From G020348385 sp964410125 (GTDB taxonomy: Bacteria > Acidobacteriota > Aminicenantia > Aminicenantales > Aminicenantaceae), in assembly GCA_964410125.1 (NCBI GenBank), contig CAYPGQ010000005.1:1-64000 (forward strand): DNA of 64,000 nt, written 5' to 3'. Made by a program: the position numbers and the translations under genes. Shown here in pieces: positions 16,180-24,813 of this stretch. How positions within the stretch are numbered: the first letter of the stretch is position 1; each line of letters starts with the position of its first letter. The notes under the pieces are model-generated. The model searched no databases. It was not told the DNA's origin and saw only the letters and a program-made list of their open reading frames with translations.

Positions 16180-17700
16180 GTGAACAGACCCAAATCCTTT
16201 CTTTTGATTTTAATCATTTTCTTCGCTGTCCCCTCTCTTTTTTCGGAAACGATCGTTTTCCTCCATTCGAACGACACGCATGGGATCTATAAAGCATCCA
16301 AAATTAAAACCGAGGACGGTGAAAAGTGGATAGGGGGTATGGAGACTACCTGTCACTATATAAATGCCATAAGGGAAAAGGAAGACCATGTCCTGTATGT
16401 CGATACAGGGGATATCATGACAGGAACTCTGGCGGCAGAATTGAAATACAAAAAAGTGACCGGCGGATTGATGGTCGAATTCTTGAACAAGTTGGGGTGT
16501 GATGTCTGGTGTTTCGGGAATCATGAGTTTGATTTGGGCGCCGACAATGCCTTGGGACTTGCCCGGGTGGCGAATTTTCCGACGGTGATGTCCAATATAG
16601 TATACAAAAAAACAGGCGAGCTCCTGCCTGTGAAGCCATACCATATCTCCAATGTGGGAGAGCTTAACGTGGGATTTATTGGTATCATGTCGGAAAGATT
16701 CATGATCGAAGTTTTGAAGGAACGTATCGCTGATTTGGATGTTCGTCAGGTCGTTCCTACCCTTCGATCCAAGATTCCCGCGTTGGATAAAAAGACGGAT
16801 CTGATCGTCGTGATGTTTCACGGAAAATACCATGAAGCTTTGGATGTTGCTAAAAATGTTTCGGGAATCGATATCCTTCTGGTTGCATCCGAAGAAGGCC
16901 GGTTCGAAAAGATCAATGGGGTGCTGGTCCAGTCCACTCTTGGACACCAAAGATCATTAGGGTATTTAAAGGTGGATGTCCAAAACGATCGCGTGGTGGA
17001 CTATGAAGGAAAACAGATCCGGCTTTGGGCAGAAGAACGATTGAATACTTCCCCTGATATAAAAGCATTGGTCAAACATGTGGATGAAGCAGTGGGATCA
17101 GAATATGCCAAGGTGGTCGCTACGGCAAAAAGAGATTACTATTACAAGGGAAATTCCGTGGAGAATTCTCTGGGAAACTGGATAACGGATGCCATGCGCT
17201 GGAAAACGGGGGCAGAAATAAGCCTTCAAAATTCAGGAGGTATTCGTGGCAACATATTGACTGGTCCGATCACAAAGGGGGATATCTTCGAGGTGTCTCC
17301 TTTCCGGAATACGCTTGTTGTTTTTCAACTCACCGGTAAGGAGATCAAGGATCTGCTCGAACACGATGTCGAAAAAGATTGGGATCGACTTCAAATTTCT
17401 GGATTGAGTTATGCCTATTATCCAAAAAACACGAAACCATTCGGCATGCGGATCGATCAGATCTCCGTTGATGGAGAGATTCTCGTAAAAGAGGGAAAGA
17501 TCCTTCTTCCCGAAAGGGTCTTCACCGTCGTGAGCAACAACTACCTGGTTAGCCAGGCCAAGGATAAATATTTCGGTTTTTCTGTAAATAATAGCCAGGA
17601 TATTGGTGTATTGATCAATCAAGTTTTGATCAGCTGGCTGGAAAAACATGAATTTCTGGATTACAAGATCGAAGGAAGGATCGTCAAAATCGAAAAATAG
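16180..17700 (+). CDS. Secreted 5'-nucleotidase/cyclic phosphodiesterase (UshA family)
   Basis: 506 residues from GTG at 16180. The frame extends 12 codons upstream to a TTG, but that TTG is inside the -35 box, so GTG is preferred. It starts an N-terminal signal peptide ending near PSLFSET. The metallophosphatase domain has HSNDTHG (residues 29-35), DTGDIMTG, FGNHEFDLG and MFHGKYHE, supplying the two-metal site. The C-terminal 5'-nucleotidase domain (about 290-500) has GNWITDAMRW, LQNSGGIRG and VSPFRNTLV. It should hydrolyse nucleotides or 2',3'-cyclic nucleotides in the periplasm so that nucleosides and phosphate can be scavenged. The aminopeptidase gene follows after nine bases. Confidence 0.9.
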   Translation: MNRPKSFLLILIIFFAVPSLFSETIVFLHSNDTHGIYKASKIKTEDGEKWIGGMETTCHYINAIREKEDHVLYVDTGDIMTGTLAAELKYKKVTGGLMVEFLNKLGCDVWCFGNHEFDLGADNALGLARVANFPTVMSNIVYKKTGELLPVKPYHISNVGELNVGFIGIMSERFMIEVLKERIADLDVRQVVPTLRSKIPALDKKTDLIVVMFHGKYHEALDVAKNVSGIDILLVASEEGRFEKINGVLVQSTLGHQRSLGYLKVDVQNDRVVDYEGKQIRLWAEERLNTSPDIKALVKHVDEAVGSEYAKVVATAKRDYYYKGNSVENSLGNWITDAMRWKTGAEISLQNSGGIRGNILTGPITKGDIFEVSPFRNTLVVFQLTGKEIKDLLEHDVEKDWDRLQISGLSYAYYPKNTKPFGMRIDQISVDGEILVKEGKILLPERVFTVVSNNYLVSQAKDKYFGFSVNNSQDIGVLINQVLISWLEKHEFLDYKIEGRIVKIEK

Positions 17701-17709
17701 GAGAATATC

Positions 17710-19056
17710 ATGCTACGGAAAAAGTTCTGGCTAATCCCTTTGGTTTTGGTTTTATCTGTCTGTGTCCTCCATCCTGTGCTGTTTGCCCAAAGAGTCGGAT
17801 TTTCCAAACAGGAAATGAACAGGCGCAGAGGGGCGCTGATGGACCGAGTGGATGGGGGATTGATCGTCTTGTTTGGCGATAGTATGCCCACTCCAGGGGG
17901 ACATTTCCGTCAGGACAACGATTTCTACTATTACACGGGGATCGAGGATACGGGGGCAATCGTGATTTTGACTCCTAAATCCAAGGAATCCTTCTTGTTC
18001 TTGCCGAAACAGACACCCAGAGAGATAATGATCGAAGGGGAAAATCTGTTGAACGATGATGAAGCCAAACAAAAGACAGGCTTCTCGGATATCTATCCGG
18101 TTTCCTATTTCGACGAATTTCTTGCCCGCAATGCCCGAAGATACGGATTGACCTTTCATATGCGTTTGTCACCGAGGGATACTGTGGACAATGCCCGTTG
18201 GGAGACACTGATTTTTGTGGGTCGCAAGAATAGGACTCATTACAACGACCAGATTTCCATCGATAATTACCGGATAAAAAAACTCAAGGAGCGTTATCCG
18301 GTTATGGCGTTTAAGGATGTCACGCCTTGGATCGATGAGATGAGGGTAATCAAGTCAGCTGAGGAGATCGAGATTTTGAGGAGGAATGGTAAAATCTCAG
18401 CGGAGGGAGTGAGGCAAGCCATGCTGGCCACTAAACCTGGTGTTTTCGAGTATCAGATCGAAGCTGCGGCCATGCATGTGATACTCAAAAATGGGGCCAA
18501 GGGGGCAGCTTACCCCCCGATCGTGGGCTCAGGACCCAATTCCTGTATCTGGCATTACGATGAGAATGCAAGAGAGACCGAAGAAGGCGATCTGGTGTTG
18601 ATGGATTTTGGGGCTGATCTCGATTACCTGTGTATGGACATTACCCGAACATGGCCCGTCTCTGGCCGGTTCACCCCAGAACAAAAAGAGGTATACCAGA
18701 TCGTGTTGGCTGTCCAGAAAGCCTGTATCGAAGCGTATAGGCCTGGTGTTTCATCGGAGGATGTTCAGAAACATGTGGCCGATGTCATGAAACAGAAGGG
18801 TTTAGATCCCAGGGGATTAAAGGGAGGCATCGGACACTATGTCGGTATGTGTGTTCATGATGTGGGTCCTCGTGGTGTCCGATTGAAAGAAGGAATGGTT
18901 TTTGCCATAGAGCCAGCGCTGTACTATCCCGAAAAAAACTTTGGGATCCGGATCGAGGATACTGTTCTGATCACAAAGGATGGATGCGAAGTCTTGTCAA
19001 AAAATGTGCCGAAGGAATTGGAAGAGATCGAAAGATTGATGTCGCGGAAAAAGTAA
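17710..19056 (+). CDS. Exported Xaa-Pro aminopeptidase (M24B)
   Basis: 448 residues with a signal peptide ending near VLFAQR. The aminopeptidase P N-terminal domain covers about 30-165 (DNDFYYYTGIEDTGAIVIL). The pita-bread M24 domain follows, with all five dinuclear metal ligands visible: Asp299 and Asp310 (MDFGADLDYLCMDITRT), His376 (GIGHYVG), Glu401 (FAIEPALY) and Glu416 (IRIEDTVL). It should remove N-terminal residues that precede proline. An exported form fits the peptide-scavenging profile of the window. TAGGAGAATATCATG gives a good ribosome site; the gene is nine bases after the nucleotidase and probably cotranscribed with it. Confidence 0.92.
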   Translation: MLRKKFWLIPLVLVLSVCVLHPVLFAQRVGFSKQEMNRRRGALMDRVDGGLIVLFGDSMPTPGGHFRQDNDFYYYTGIEDTGAIVILTPKSKESFLFLPKQTPREIMIEGENLLNDDEAKQKTGFSDIYPVSYFDEFLARNARRYGLTFHMRLSPRDTVDNARWETLIFVGRKNRTHYNDQISIDNYRIKKLKERYPVMAFKDVTPWIDEMRVIKSAEEIEILRRNGKISAEGVRQAMLATKPGVFEYQIEAAAMHVILKNGAKGAAYPPIVGSGPNSCIWHYDENARETEEGDLVLMDFGADLDYLCMDITRTWPVSGRFTPEQKEVYQIVLAVQKACIEAYRPGVSSEDVQKHVADVMKQKGLDPRGLKGGIGHYVGMCVHDVGPRGVRLKEGMVFAIEPALYYPEKNFGIRIEDTVLITKDGCEVLSKNVPKELEEIERLMSRKK

Positions 19057-19068
19057 GAGGTGATCTAA

Positions 19069-19134
19069 ATGACAACGACAGTAAAAAATGGTGACAAGGT
19101 AAAGGTTCATTCCCCGGGCGGTTATTCCAAATAA
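19069..19134 (+). pseudogene. N-terminal fragment of an FKBP-type peptidyl-prolyl isomerase
   Basis: A 21-codon frame with AAGAGG upstream reads MTTTVKNGDKVKVHSPGGYSK and stops. The first 14 residues match the typical start of small FKBP/SlyD-type isomerases (VKNGDKVKVHYTG...). The frame then diverges and no remaining FKBP sequence is seen in the 90 bases downstream. It looks like the stub of a gene removed by deletion between the aminopeptidase and the DUF6599 gene. Expression of the 21-residue peptide is possible but nothing supports a function. Confidence 0.5.
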
Positions 19135-19191
19135 TCCGTATGGCCTGCCTATGTCTTTGCACCATTATGTCACCTGATATTTTCGAAAATA

Positions 19192-19220
19192 TTGAACCAA
19201 ACCAGGAATTTGATTAGGAT
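19192..19220 (+). promoter_or_regulatory. Promoter of the DUF6599 lipoprotein gene
   Basis: TTGAAC (19192-19197) and TAGGAT (19215-19220) are 17 bases apart, and the -10 box ends six bases before the ATG at 19227. Transcription would start at the ATG itself. AGGAT within the -10 box could be read as a ribosome site instead; both readings are possible. Confidence 0.4.
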
Positions 19221-19226
19221 GAATGC

Positions 19227-20108
19227 ATGAAAAAGCTTTTTCTGCTTTTTTGTCTTGTCTTTATTTTTTTTTGTGAGGGAAGTCCCATGACAGATATCTA
19301 TCAGTCTCTGCCCGATCAGATTCAAGAATGGAAAGCAGCGGGCAAAGATATGTTTTATGACCGGGGAACTTTATTCGATTATATGAATGGCGGTGCCGAG
19401 GTCTATCTCGCTTTTGATTTCCGCAGAGTCCTGGTGCGCAAGTTCCAGCGGCCAGATGGGGAAGAAATGACCTTAGACATCTACGAAATGGGTTCTTCCC
19501 CTGAGGCCTTCGGAATCTTTTCCTGTGATCGCGAAGATGAAGAGGCGGGTATCGGCCAGGGATCTGAGTACGGCTACGGTCTTCTGCGATTCTGGAAAGG
19601 TTCGTATTTTGTGACAGTTATGACCGGTGCAGAAGGCGAAGAGGTCGATCGGGCAGTCTTGGAACTGGGGAGAGAGATCAACAAACTCCTTGGTTCCAAG
19701 GGACCGGAACCGGAGATCCTTAAAATACTTCCTCAAGCTGGATTGAGAAAAAATCGCACCAGCTATTTTCACAGCAACGTCAATTTGAACAATCGATTCT
19801 ATATCGCCTCCGAGAACATCCTAAACCTCGACTGTGAGACCGACTGCGTGTTTGCCGAGTATGGTCCGGCGGGGGAGGAGCCGGTCAGTCTTTTGGTCGT
19901 CCGCTATGCTGACGAACAGAAAACACTCGCCGCTCACCGCTCCTTTATTGCATACTTTATGCCCGGGGCGGCTAAAACCGGACTTGTCCGAACGGAAAAC
20001 CAAAAATGGACGCAGGCGCAGATATCCCGAGATACACTGGCGGTGGTATTCGATGCCCCGACAGAAAACACAGCCAGGCAAATATTGTCTAAAATAAAAA
20101 TACAATAA
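19227..20108 (+). CDS. DUF6599-type lipoprotein, function unknown
   Basis: 293 residues. The N-terminus MKKLFLLFCLVFIFFC looks like a lipoprotein signal ending at Cys16. The mature part begins with a conserved block (DRGTLFDYMNGGAEVYLAFDF) followed by strands describing a compact alpha/beta fold (LDIYEMGSSPEAFGIFS). This matches the family I know as DUF6599, found in Acidobacteriota, Aminicenantes and related groups with no known activity. A second similar half begins near residue 160 (GLRKNRTSYFHSN). It is followed by the Tat-exported DUF362 protein after 17 bases, so the two form an operon, probably with the LVIVD lipoprotein. Confidence 0.65.
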   Translation: MKKLFLLFCLVFIFFCEGSPMTDIYQSLPDQIQEWKAAGKDMFYDRGTLFDYMNGGAEVYLAFDFRRVLVRKFQRPDGEEMTLDIYEMGSSPEAFGIFSCDREDEEAGIGQGSEYGYGLLRFWKGSYFVTVMTGAEGEEVDRAVLELGREINKLLGSKGPEPEILKILPQAGLRKNRTSYFHSNVNLNNRFYIASENILNLDCETDCVFAEYGPAGEEPVSLLVVRYADEQKTLAAHRSFIAYFMPGAAKTGLVRTENQKWTQAQISRDTLAVVFDAPTENTARQILSKIKIQ

Positions 20109-20125
20109 CAAAAAGAGGATAGCCC

Positions 20126-21001
20126 ATGACCAAACCAATAACACGTCGAGACTTTATTAAAGCAAGCGCTGGTGTGGTTATCGGATCCGCTATTGGTGGC
20201 TTGTCCGCCCAGACGACAAAAAAATCCCGGGTGGTCCTGATACGTCATCCTGACGCGGTCGAGGCAGGCTCCCGCTTTAATGTCCCGGTTATCGAGCAGA
20301 TGCTGGATGAGGCAATCGTGGCCTTGCTGGATGCCAAGGATCCGATAGAAGCCTTTGGCAGGTTGATAAAGCCGGGCGAGACGGTCGGGATCAAAAGCAA
20401 TGTGTGGTCTTACCTGCCAACCCCGGCCGAAGTAGAGCAGTATCTCAAGCGCCGGGTGATGGAGGCCGGTGTTGAGGAAAGCGATATCGGGATCGATGAC
20501 CACAATGTTAAGCAGAACCTGATATTTCAGAAAGCGACATCCCTCATCAATGTCCGGCCGGTCCGGACACACTACCTGGCGGGAATGAGCGGTTGTATCA
20601 AGAACTATATCATGTTCGCGTCCTCACAATCAGCCCTGCATCCCAACTCCTGTGCTGACCTGGGCTCCAGTTTTAATCTGCCTCTGGTCAAGGGAAAAAC
20701 CCGGCTGAACATCCTCTGCTGCCTAACACCGCAGTTTCACGGGCGGGGGCCGCATCACTTCAGCCGCCGCTATGTCTGGAACTACAACGGCATTCTGATG
20801 AGTCAGGATCCGGTTTCCGTGGATACTATAGGCCTGGAATTGATCAAAGCCAAACGGCGGCAGGTGCTGGGCAAGGCTAAGGAACTGCCCCCGGTGCCAA
20901 AACACATCAAACTGGCCGACACCAAACACGGGATCGGTGTGGGGGATCTCAACCGGATCGAGCTGATCAAACTGGGATGGCAGCAGGATATCCTGATCTA
21001 A
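20126..21001 (+). CDS. Tat-exported DUF362 protein
   Basis: 291 residues. The twin-arginine signal TRRDFIKASAG (residues 6-16) and following hydrophobic stretch direct folded export. The body has DUF362 features: KPGETVGIKSNVWS near residue 90, a middle segment with SGCIKNYIM, and DPVSVDTIGLELI near residue 235. Members often accompany redox or iron-sulfur proteins, but this one has no CxxCxxC cluster, so its cofactor is unknown. AAAGAGGATAG precedes the ATG. It sits between a DUF6599 lipoprotein and an LVIVD-repeat lipoprotein, a trio of exported proteins likely to work at the same place. Confidence 0.75.
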   Translation: MTKPITRRDFIKASAGVVIGSAIGGLSAQTTKKSRVVLIRHPDAVEAGSRFNVPVIEQMLDEAIVALLDAKDPIEAFGRLIKPGETVGIKSNVWSYLPTPAEVEQYLKRRVMEAGVEESDIGIDDHNVKQNLIFQKATSLINVRPVRTHYLAGMSGCIKNYIMFASSQSALHPNSCADLGSSFNLPLVKGKTRLNILCCLTPQFHGRGPHHFSRRYVWNYNGILMSQDPVSVDTIGLELIKAKRRQVLGKAKELPPVPKHIKLADTKHGIGVGDLNRIELIKLGWQQDILI

Positions 21002-21072
21002 CCGGACCTTCATAGTACATGAATAATCGAGTAAAGCGGCCCGAATATAAGCTATTAAAGGGGGATCAATCG

Positions 21073-22905
21073 ATGAGAAAAAAATATGCATTATACCTTT
21101 TAGTAACGGTGGTCCTGGTTGGGGCATTGCTGGCCTGTCAGGCCTTGTTCTACAAAGAGGATATCCAATACGTCGACTCCACTCTCTGGACTAAAGCTTA
21201 TGATATTAAGGTGTCCGGAGAACGTGCATACTGCGCATTTCTCAATGGACTGATGATCCTGGATCTATCCGATAAGAGGCAACCTGCCATGATATCCAAG
21301 CTCTATTTGGGCGGAGGAAATGGGATTGCCATCAAGGAATCGTTTGCTTATGTCGCGTCGGGTAACCATGGACTGTGTGTTGCGGACATAAGCGATGAAA
21401 CCACACCCTGCTTGAGCGGATCGTTTGATACGCCCGGTGAGGCGCGGGATGTGGCGGTTTCGGGAAATTTCGCCTTCGTGGCCGATGCTTCCGAAGGGCT
21501 CCAGGTCTTAGATATAAGCCGACCTGAGGCGCTGGTATTAAGCGCTGCCCTGGACACTCCCGGTAATGCAGAAGACATTGTCTTGGCCGGAAGCTATGCC
21601 TATGTGGCGGATGGAGACTTCGGACTGCAAATCATAGATATCCAGGACCCTGCAGCTCCGTGGCTGACCGGGACATACGATACGCCGGATAAGGCTGAGC
21701 AGGTGGCGGTCTCAGGAGAATATGCTTATGTGGCGGATGGTTCGTCGGGCCTTCAGATCCTGAACATCAAACAACCGGAAGCGCCGGAACTGGTGACTAC
21801 CTTCACTACCGCCGGCTATGCCCACAGTATCAAGGTACAGGGGAATTACGCCTATATCGGTAATCTTTACGATGGTGGCTTCCAGATCGTGGATATCTCC
21901 GACCCTGAAGCGCCGTTTCAGGCAGGGTGGCGCAAGTACACCATGTACAATGAAAGCTGGGAAGTGGCGGTGGATGACGGATTCGCCTATGTGGTGGATT
22001 ATTTTGCCGGAGTGTATGTGATCTCGGTCCAAGACCCGGCCAAGCCGCGCCCGCTCGGATATTATTATACACCCGGTTCGATTCTAGCAGCGGAAGTTCT
22101 GGGAGACCGGATCTGTGCCTTGGGCGACCTCTCCGGGTTCAAGGTTATTGACGGGGCTGTTCCCGAAGCTCTGAATGTGATTGGCTCGACCTCACCCTTT
22201 CGGGGAGTGCACGGTATGACAGCAGCAGGACAGCTCGGGTTGACAACCGACCGCTGGGGGCTGCGTATTTTTGATTTCAGCGATCTGGAATCCATCAAGC
22301 CAGTGGGTCGCTTGGCCATTCCAGGCGTCGCCCATGCGGTGGTGGTGCGTGGAAATTTTGCGTACTTGACCGCAGATCTCACAGGATTTCATGTGGTCTT
22401 CCTGAAAGATCCAACATCACCTGAACTTTTGGGGAGTTTTGAGATGGCAGGCTTTGCCTACGGTTTGGATGTGAGGGATGATCGTGCCTATGTTGCTAAC
22501 AGCGACACCGGATTCCATATCCTGGATATCAATGATCCTGCGACTATCTCCCAGATTGGCTTTCTGGAGACGCCCGGATTGGCCTATGGCGTCTCGGTGC
22601 AGGGTGCTTACGCCTATGTGGCCGACGGAGACGCGGGTCTGCAGGTGGTGGATGTGAGCGATCCGGTGGCCCCTAAAATCGTGGGTAGCTGTGCTGTCGA
22701 TGGTTTTGCCAACAGCGTAAAAGTGAACGGAACGTATGCTTATATCTCGGACGAGTCCTTCGGTCTGCTGAAAATCGATGTTAAAAATCCCCGAGCCCCG
22801 AAAGTGGTTGCCTCGTTTGAAACTCCCGGTGAATCCGCCTCTGTAAATGTTTGGGGCGAGTACGTGCTCATCGCGGATTCATTTTCTCTGATCGTGGTAA
22901 AATAG
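21073..22905 (+). CDS. LVIVD-repeat beta-propeller lipoprotein
   Basis: 610 residues from the ATG at 21073, which starts a lipoprotein signal ending LLAC; an in-frame ATG 54 bases upstream gives an unnatural N-terminus. The rest is made of about a dozen repeats of 40-45 residues of the form 'V.V.G.YAYVADG..GLQI(L/V)DI..P..P...G....', for example YAYVADGDFGLQIIDIQDP and YAYVADGDAGLQVVDVSDP. These are LVIVD repeats (PF08309), which fold as a beta-propeller on the cell surface or in the periplasm and are thought to bind proteins or glycans. It is the last gene of the 19227-22905 operon and converges with the lactate permease gene. Confidence 0.85.
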   Translation: MRKKYALYLLVTVVLVGALLACQALFYKEDIQYVDSTLWTKAYDIKVSGERAYCAFLNGLMILDLSDKRQPAMISKLYLGGGNGIAIKESFAYVASGNHGLCVADISDETTPCLSGSFDTPGEARDVAVSGNFAFVADASEGLQVLDISRPEALVLSAALDTPGNAEDIVLAGSYAYVADGDFGLQIIDIQDPAAPWLTGTYDTPDKAEQVAVSGEYAYVADGSSGLQILNIKQPEAPELVTTFTTAGYAHSIKVQGNYAYIGNLYDGGFQIVDISDPEAPFQAGWRKYTMYNESWEVAVDDGFAYVVDYFAGVYVISVQDPAKPRPLGYYYTPGSILAAEVLGDRICALGDLSGFKVIDGAVPEALNVIGSTSPFRGVHGMTAAGQLGLTTDRWGLRIFDFSDLESIKPVGRLAIPGVAHAVVVRGNFAYLTADLTGFHVVFLKDPTSPELLGSFEMAGFAYGLDVRDDRAYVANSDTGFHILDINDPATISQIGFLETPGLAYGVSVQGAYAYVADGDAGLQVVDVSDPVAPKIVGSCAVDGFANSVKVNGTYAYISDESFGLLKIDVKNPRAPKVVASFETPGESASVNVWGEYVLIADSFSLIVVK

Positions 22906-22938
22906 AGCCTGTCCTTTCCAAGACTCTCCATCTTCTCC

Positions 22939-24606
22939 TTAAATTTTAAAAACTTGCAGCATTAGGATGCCGACAATGGCAGCCACGATTAAATAATATG
23001 TCATCGGAATAAGAGTTTTCCGGATGAGGTGTCCTTCTTTTCCGATCAATCCGACGACTGCTGATGCGGCGACAACGTTATGCACACAGATCATATTTCC
23101 CGCAGCCCCTCCCACAGCCTGGAGTGCGACTATGACTCCAGGGACAGCTCCTATTTTGATGGCCGTGGCAAATTGAAAAAGACTGAACATCATGTTGGAG
23201 AACGTGTTGCTGCCAGCGATGAAAGCACCCAAAGCGCCGATCACAGCAGCCAGTCCTACCCAGGCTTTACCCACCAGCGCAGAGGCTCCCGCTGCCAATA
23301 CAACGGGCATCTTGTCCAATCCTCCAGGAATTCCGCTGTTGATAAAAACCTTGACCATAGGCACAGCGAATGCAAGGGCTATAGTTGGGCCTAGGAGCAT
23401 GCGAAAAGATCGTCTGATCGCTTTTTTTGCCTGTTTTTTAGAAATTTTTTGCACAAATAGAGTGAGGATAGACACGATTAAAAACAGGAATCCGGGTAAA
23501 AATAAAGGCTGAAAACTGGTATCGATCGGAGTGCCTAGGATTTGCCGCCAGCTCAAAGTTAGAGAAGCCAGAGTTTCCTTGAGCCACGGCCAGAGGCGGC
23601 TGGCCAGAAGAAAAATGGCCACGAGACCGTAGGGAAGCCAGGCTTTGAAGATGCTTTTTTCAGTCTGGATTTCCGTTTTTGTCTCGAATTTTTGGCCCTC
23701 CCATTCGGAAGGCCAGGTTTTTCGCATTGGAAAGTCCCAAACATCCTTCGGGATGAGAAAACCTGATTTGGCTGCGGGGATGACAAAAATCAGTCCGAGG
23801 AGGGATCCTACGAGTGTAGGAAATTCCGGTCCCAAAAACACACCGGTCAAGGTGTAGGGGATGGTGAAACAAAGACCGGAAAAGAGAGCAAAAGGCAGGA
23901 TAGAAAATCCATCTGTCCATTTTCGATTTTTACCAAAAAACCGGCACATCATCAGTACCAGAATAAAGGGAATGAGAGTTCCTGTTATCCCATGGATGAT
24001 GGCCACTTTGCCTCCGATGGCATTGAGATAGACGGGGTAATCAACGGAATGGAGGCTTAAATAGTTTGTGACTTCGGCTTGGCCGCTCAAACCAGCATTA
24101 ACGCCGATCAGGATGGGTGTCCCTACGGCTCCGAAGGAAACGGGTGTGCTCTGGATGATAAGTGTGACCATGACCGCTGCCATGGCCGGGAAACCGACGG
24201 CGACCAAAAGAGGGGCGGCGACAGCCGCTGGTGTACCGAATCCGGCCGAGCCCTCGATAAAAGCGCCAAAAAAGAAAGCCACAATGATGGCTTGAACCCG
24301 GCGGTCAGGAGAGATTAGAAACATGCTCTTGCGGATGGCGTGGATAGACCCGCTTTCCTGAAGCAGATTGAGCAGAAGAACAGCTCCCAGGATGATATAA
24401 AGAATGGAGGCCGCAGTCACGAGGCCGTCGATAGATGCGGCGCCGACTTGGAGCAAAGGGACTTTCCAAACGAGCAGGGCCAAAAGAATGGTGAGTAGGT
24501 ACGCCACGGGCATGGCGCGGGTGGCAGGCCACCGGAAAAGAACGATCAAGACGAACACAGAGAGAATGGGGAAAAGTGCGAGGACAGAAAGAATTCCCAA
24601 ACTCAT
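22939..24606 (-). CDS. lldP: L-lactate permease (LctP family)
   Basis: 555 residues and at least 12 hydrophobic segments, the normal size for the LctP family of lactate/glycolate:proton symporters. Family motifs include FFFGAFIEGSAGFGTPAAVAAPLLV (near residue 115), QSTPVSFGAVGTPILIG (about 150-166) and AFIAGSNTFSNMMFSLFQF near the C-terminus. It would import or export lactate or glycolate across the inner membrane. It stands alone on the minus strand with a strong promoter at 24627-24655. The leader would be about 14 bases and has no Shine-Dalgarno sequence. No lactate dehydrogenase gene is next to it. Confidence 0.92.
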   Translation of the reverse strand: MSLGILSVLALFPILSVFVLIVLFRWPATRAMPVAYLLTILLALLVWKVPLLQVGAASIDGLVTAASILYIILGAVLLLNLLQESGSIHAIRKSMFLISPDRRVQAIIVAFFFGAFIEGSAGFGTPAAVAAPLLVAVGFPAMAAVMVTLIIQSTPVSFGAVGTPILIGVNAGLSGQAEVTNYLSLHSVDYPVYLNAIGGKVAIIHGITGTLIPFILVLMMCRFFGKNRKWTDGFSILPFALFSGLCFTIPYTLTGVFLGPEFPTLVGSLLGLIFVIPAAKSGFLIPKDVWDFPMRKTWPSEWEGQKFETKTEIQTEKSIFKAWLPYGLVAIFLLASRLWPWLKETLASLTLSWRQILGTPIDTSFQPLFLPGFLFLIVSILTLFVQKISKKQAKKAIRRSFRMLLGPTIALAFAVPMVKVFINSGIPGGLDKMPVVLAAGASALVGKAWVGLAAVIGALGAFIAGSNTFSNMMFSLFQFATAIKIGAVPGVIVALQAVGGAAGNMICVHNVVAASAVVGLIGKEGHLIRKTLIPMTYYLIVAAIVGILMLQVFKI

Positions 24607-24626
24607 GGATAAATCAGTTTCTGGGA

Positions 24627-24655
24627 TTTATAAAACATCGATCGCCCAATGTCAA
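24627..24655 (-). promoter_or_regulatory. Promoter of the lactate permease gene
   Basis: On the minus strand TTGACA (24655-24650) and TATAAA (24632-24627) are 17 bases apart, close to the sigma-70 consensus. The -10 box ends 20 bases before the ATG at 24606, so the leader is about 14 bases and has no ribosome binding site. Confidence 0.65.
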
Positions 24656-24752
24656 ATCTGCTGTCGATTTAACCTGATCTTCTATTCCTCGCTGAGAAAA
24701 ATCTTCCAAGCTGACGTTTCATCTGTGGCTTAAGTCATTTTTTTTGAAGGAC

Positions 24753-24782
24753 TTGACTAAGGCCGATCCCAATAAATACAAT
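24753..24782 (+). promoter_or_regulatory. Promoter of the phzF-like gene cluster
   Basis: TTGACT (24753-24758) and TACAAT (24777-24782) with 18 bases between; each box differs from consensus at one position. Transcription would start near 24789 and include the GGAGG ribosome site ahead of the ATG at 24814. Confidence 0.6.
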
Positions 24783-24813
24783 AGAGAAGAATTTATCAAC
24801 GGAGGCCGAGTCT

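Noticed and set aside
16210..16950. Antisense frame of 246 codons
   Set aside because: It mirrors the well-supported 5'-nucleotidase gene and has no recognisable motif; long antisense frames are common over such genes.
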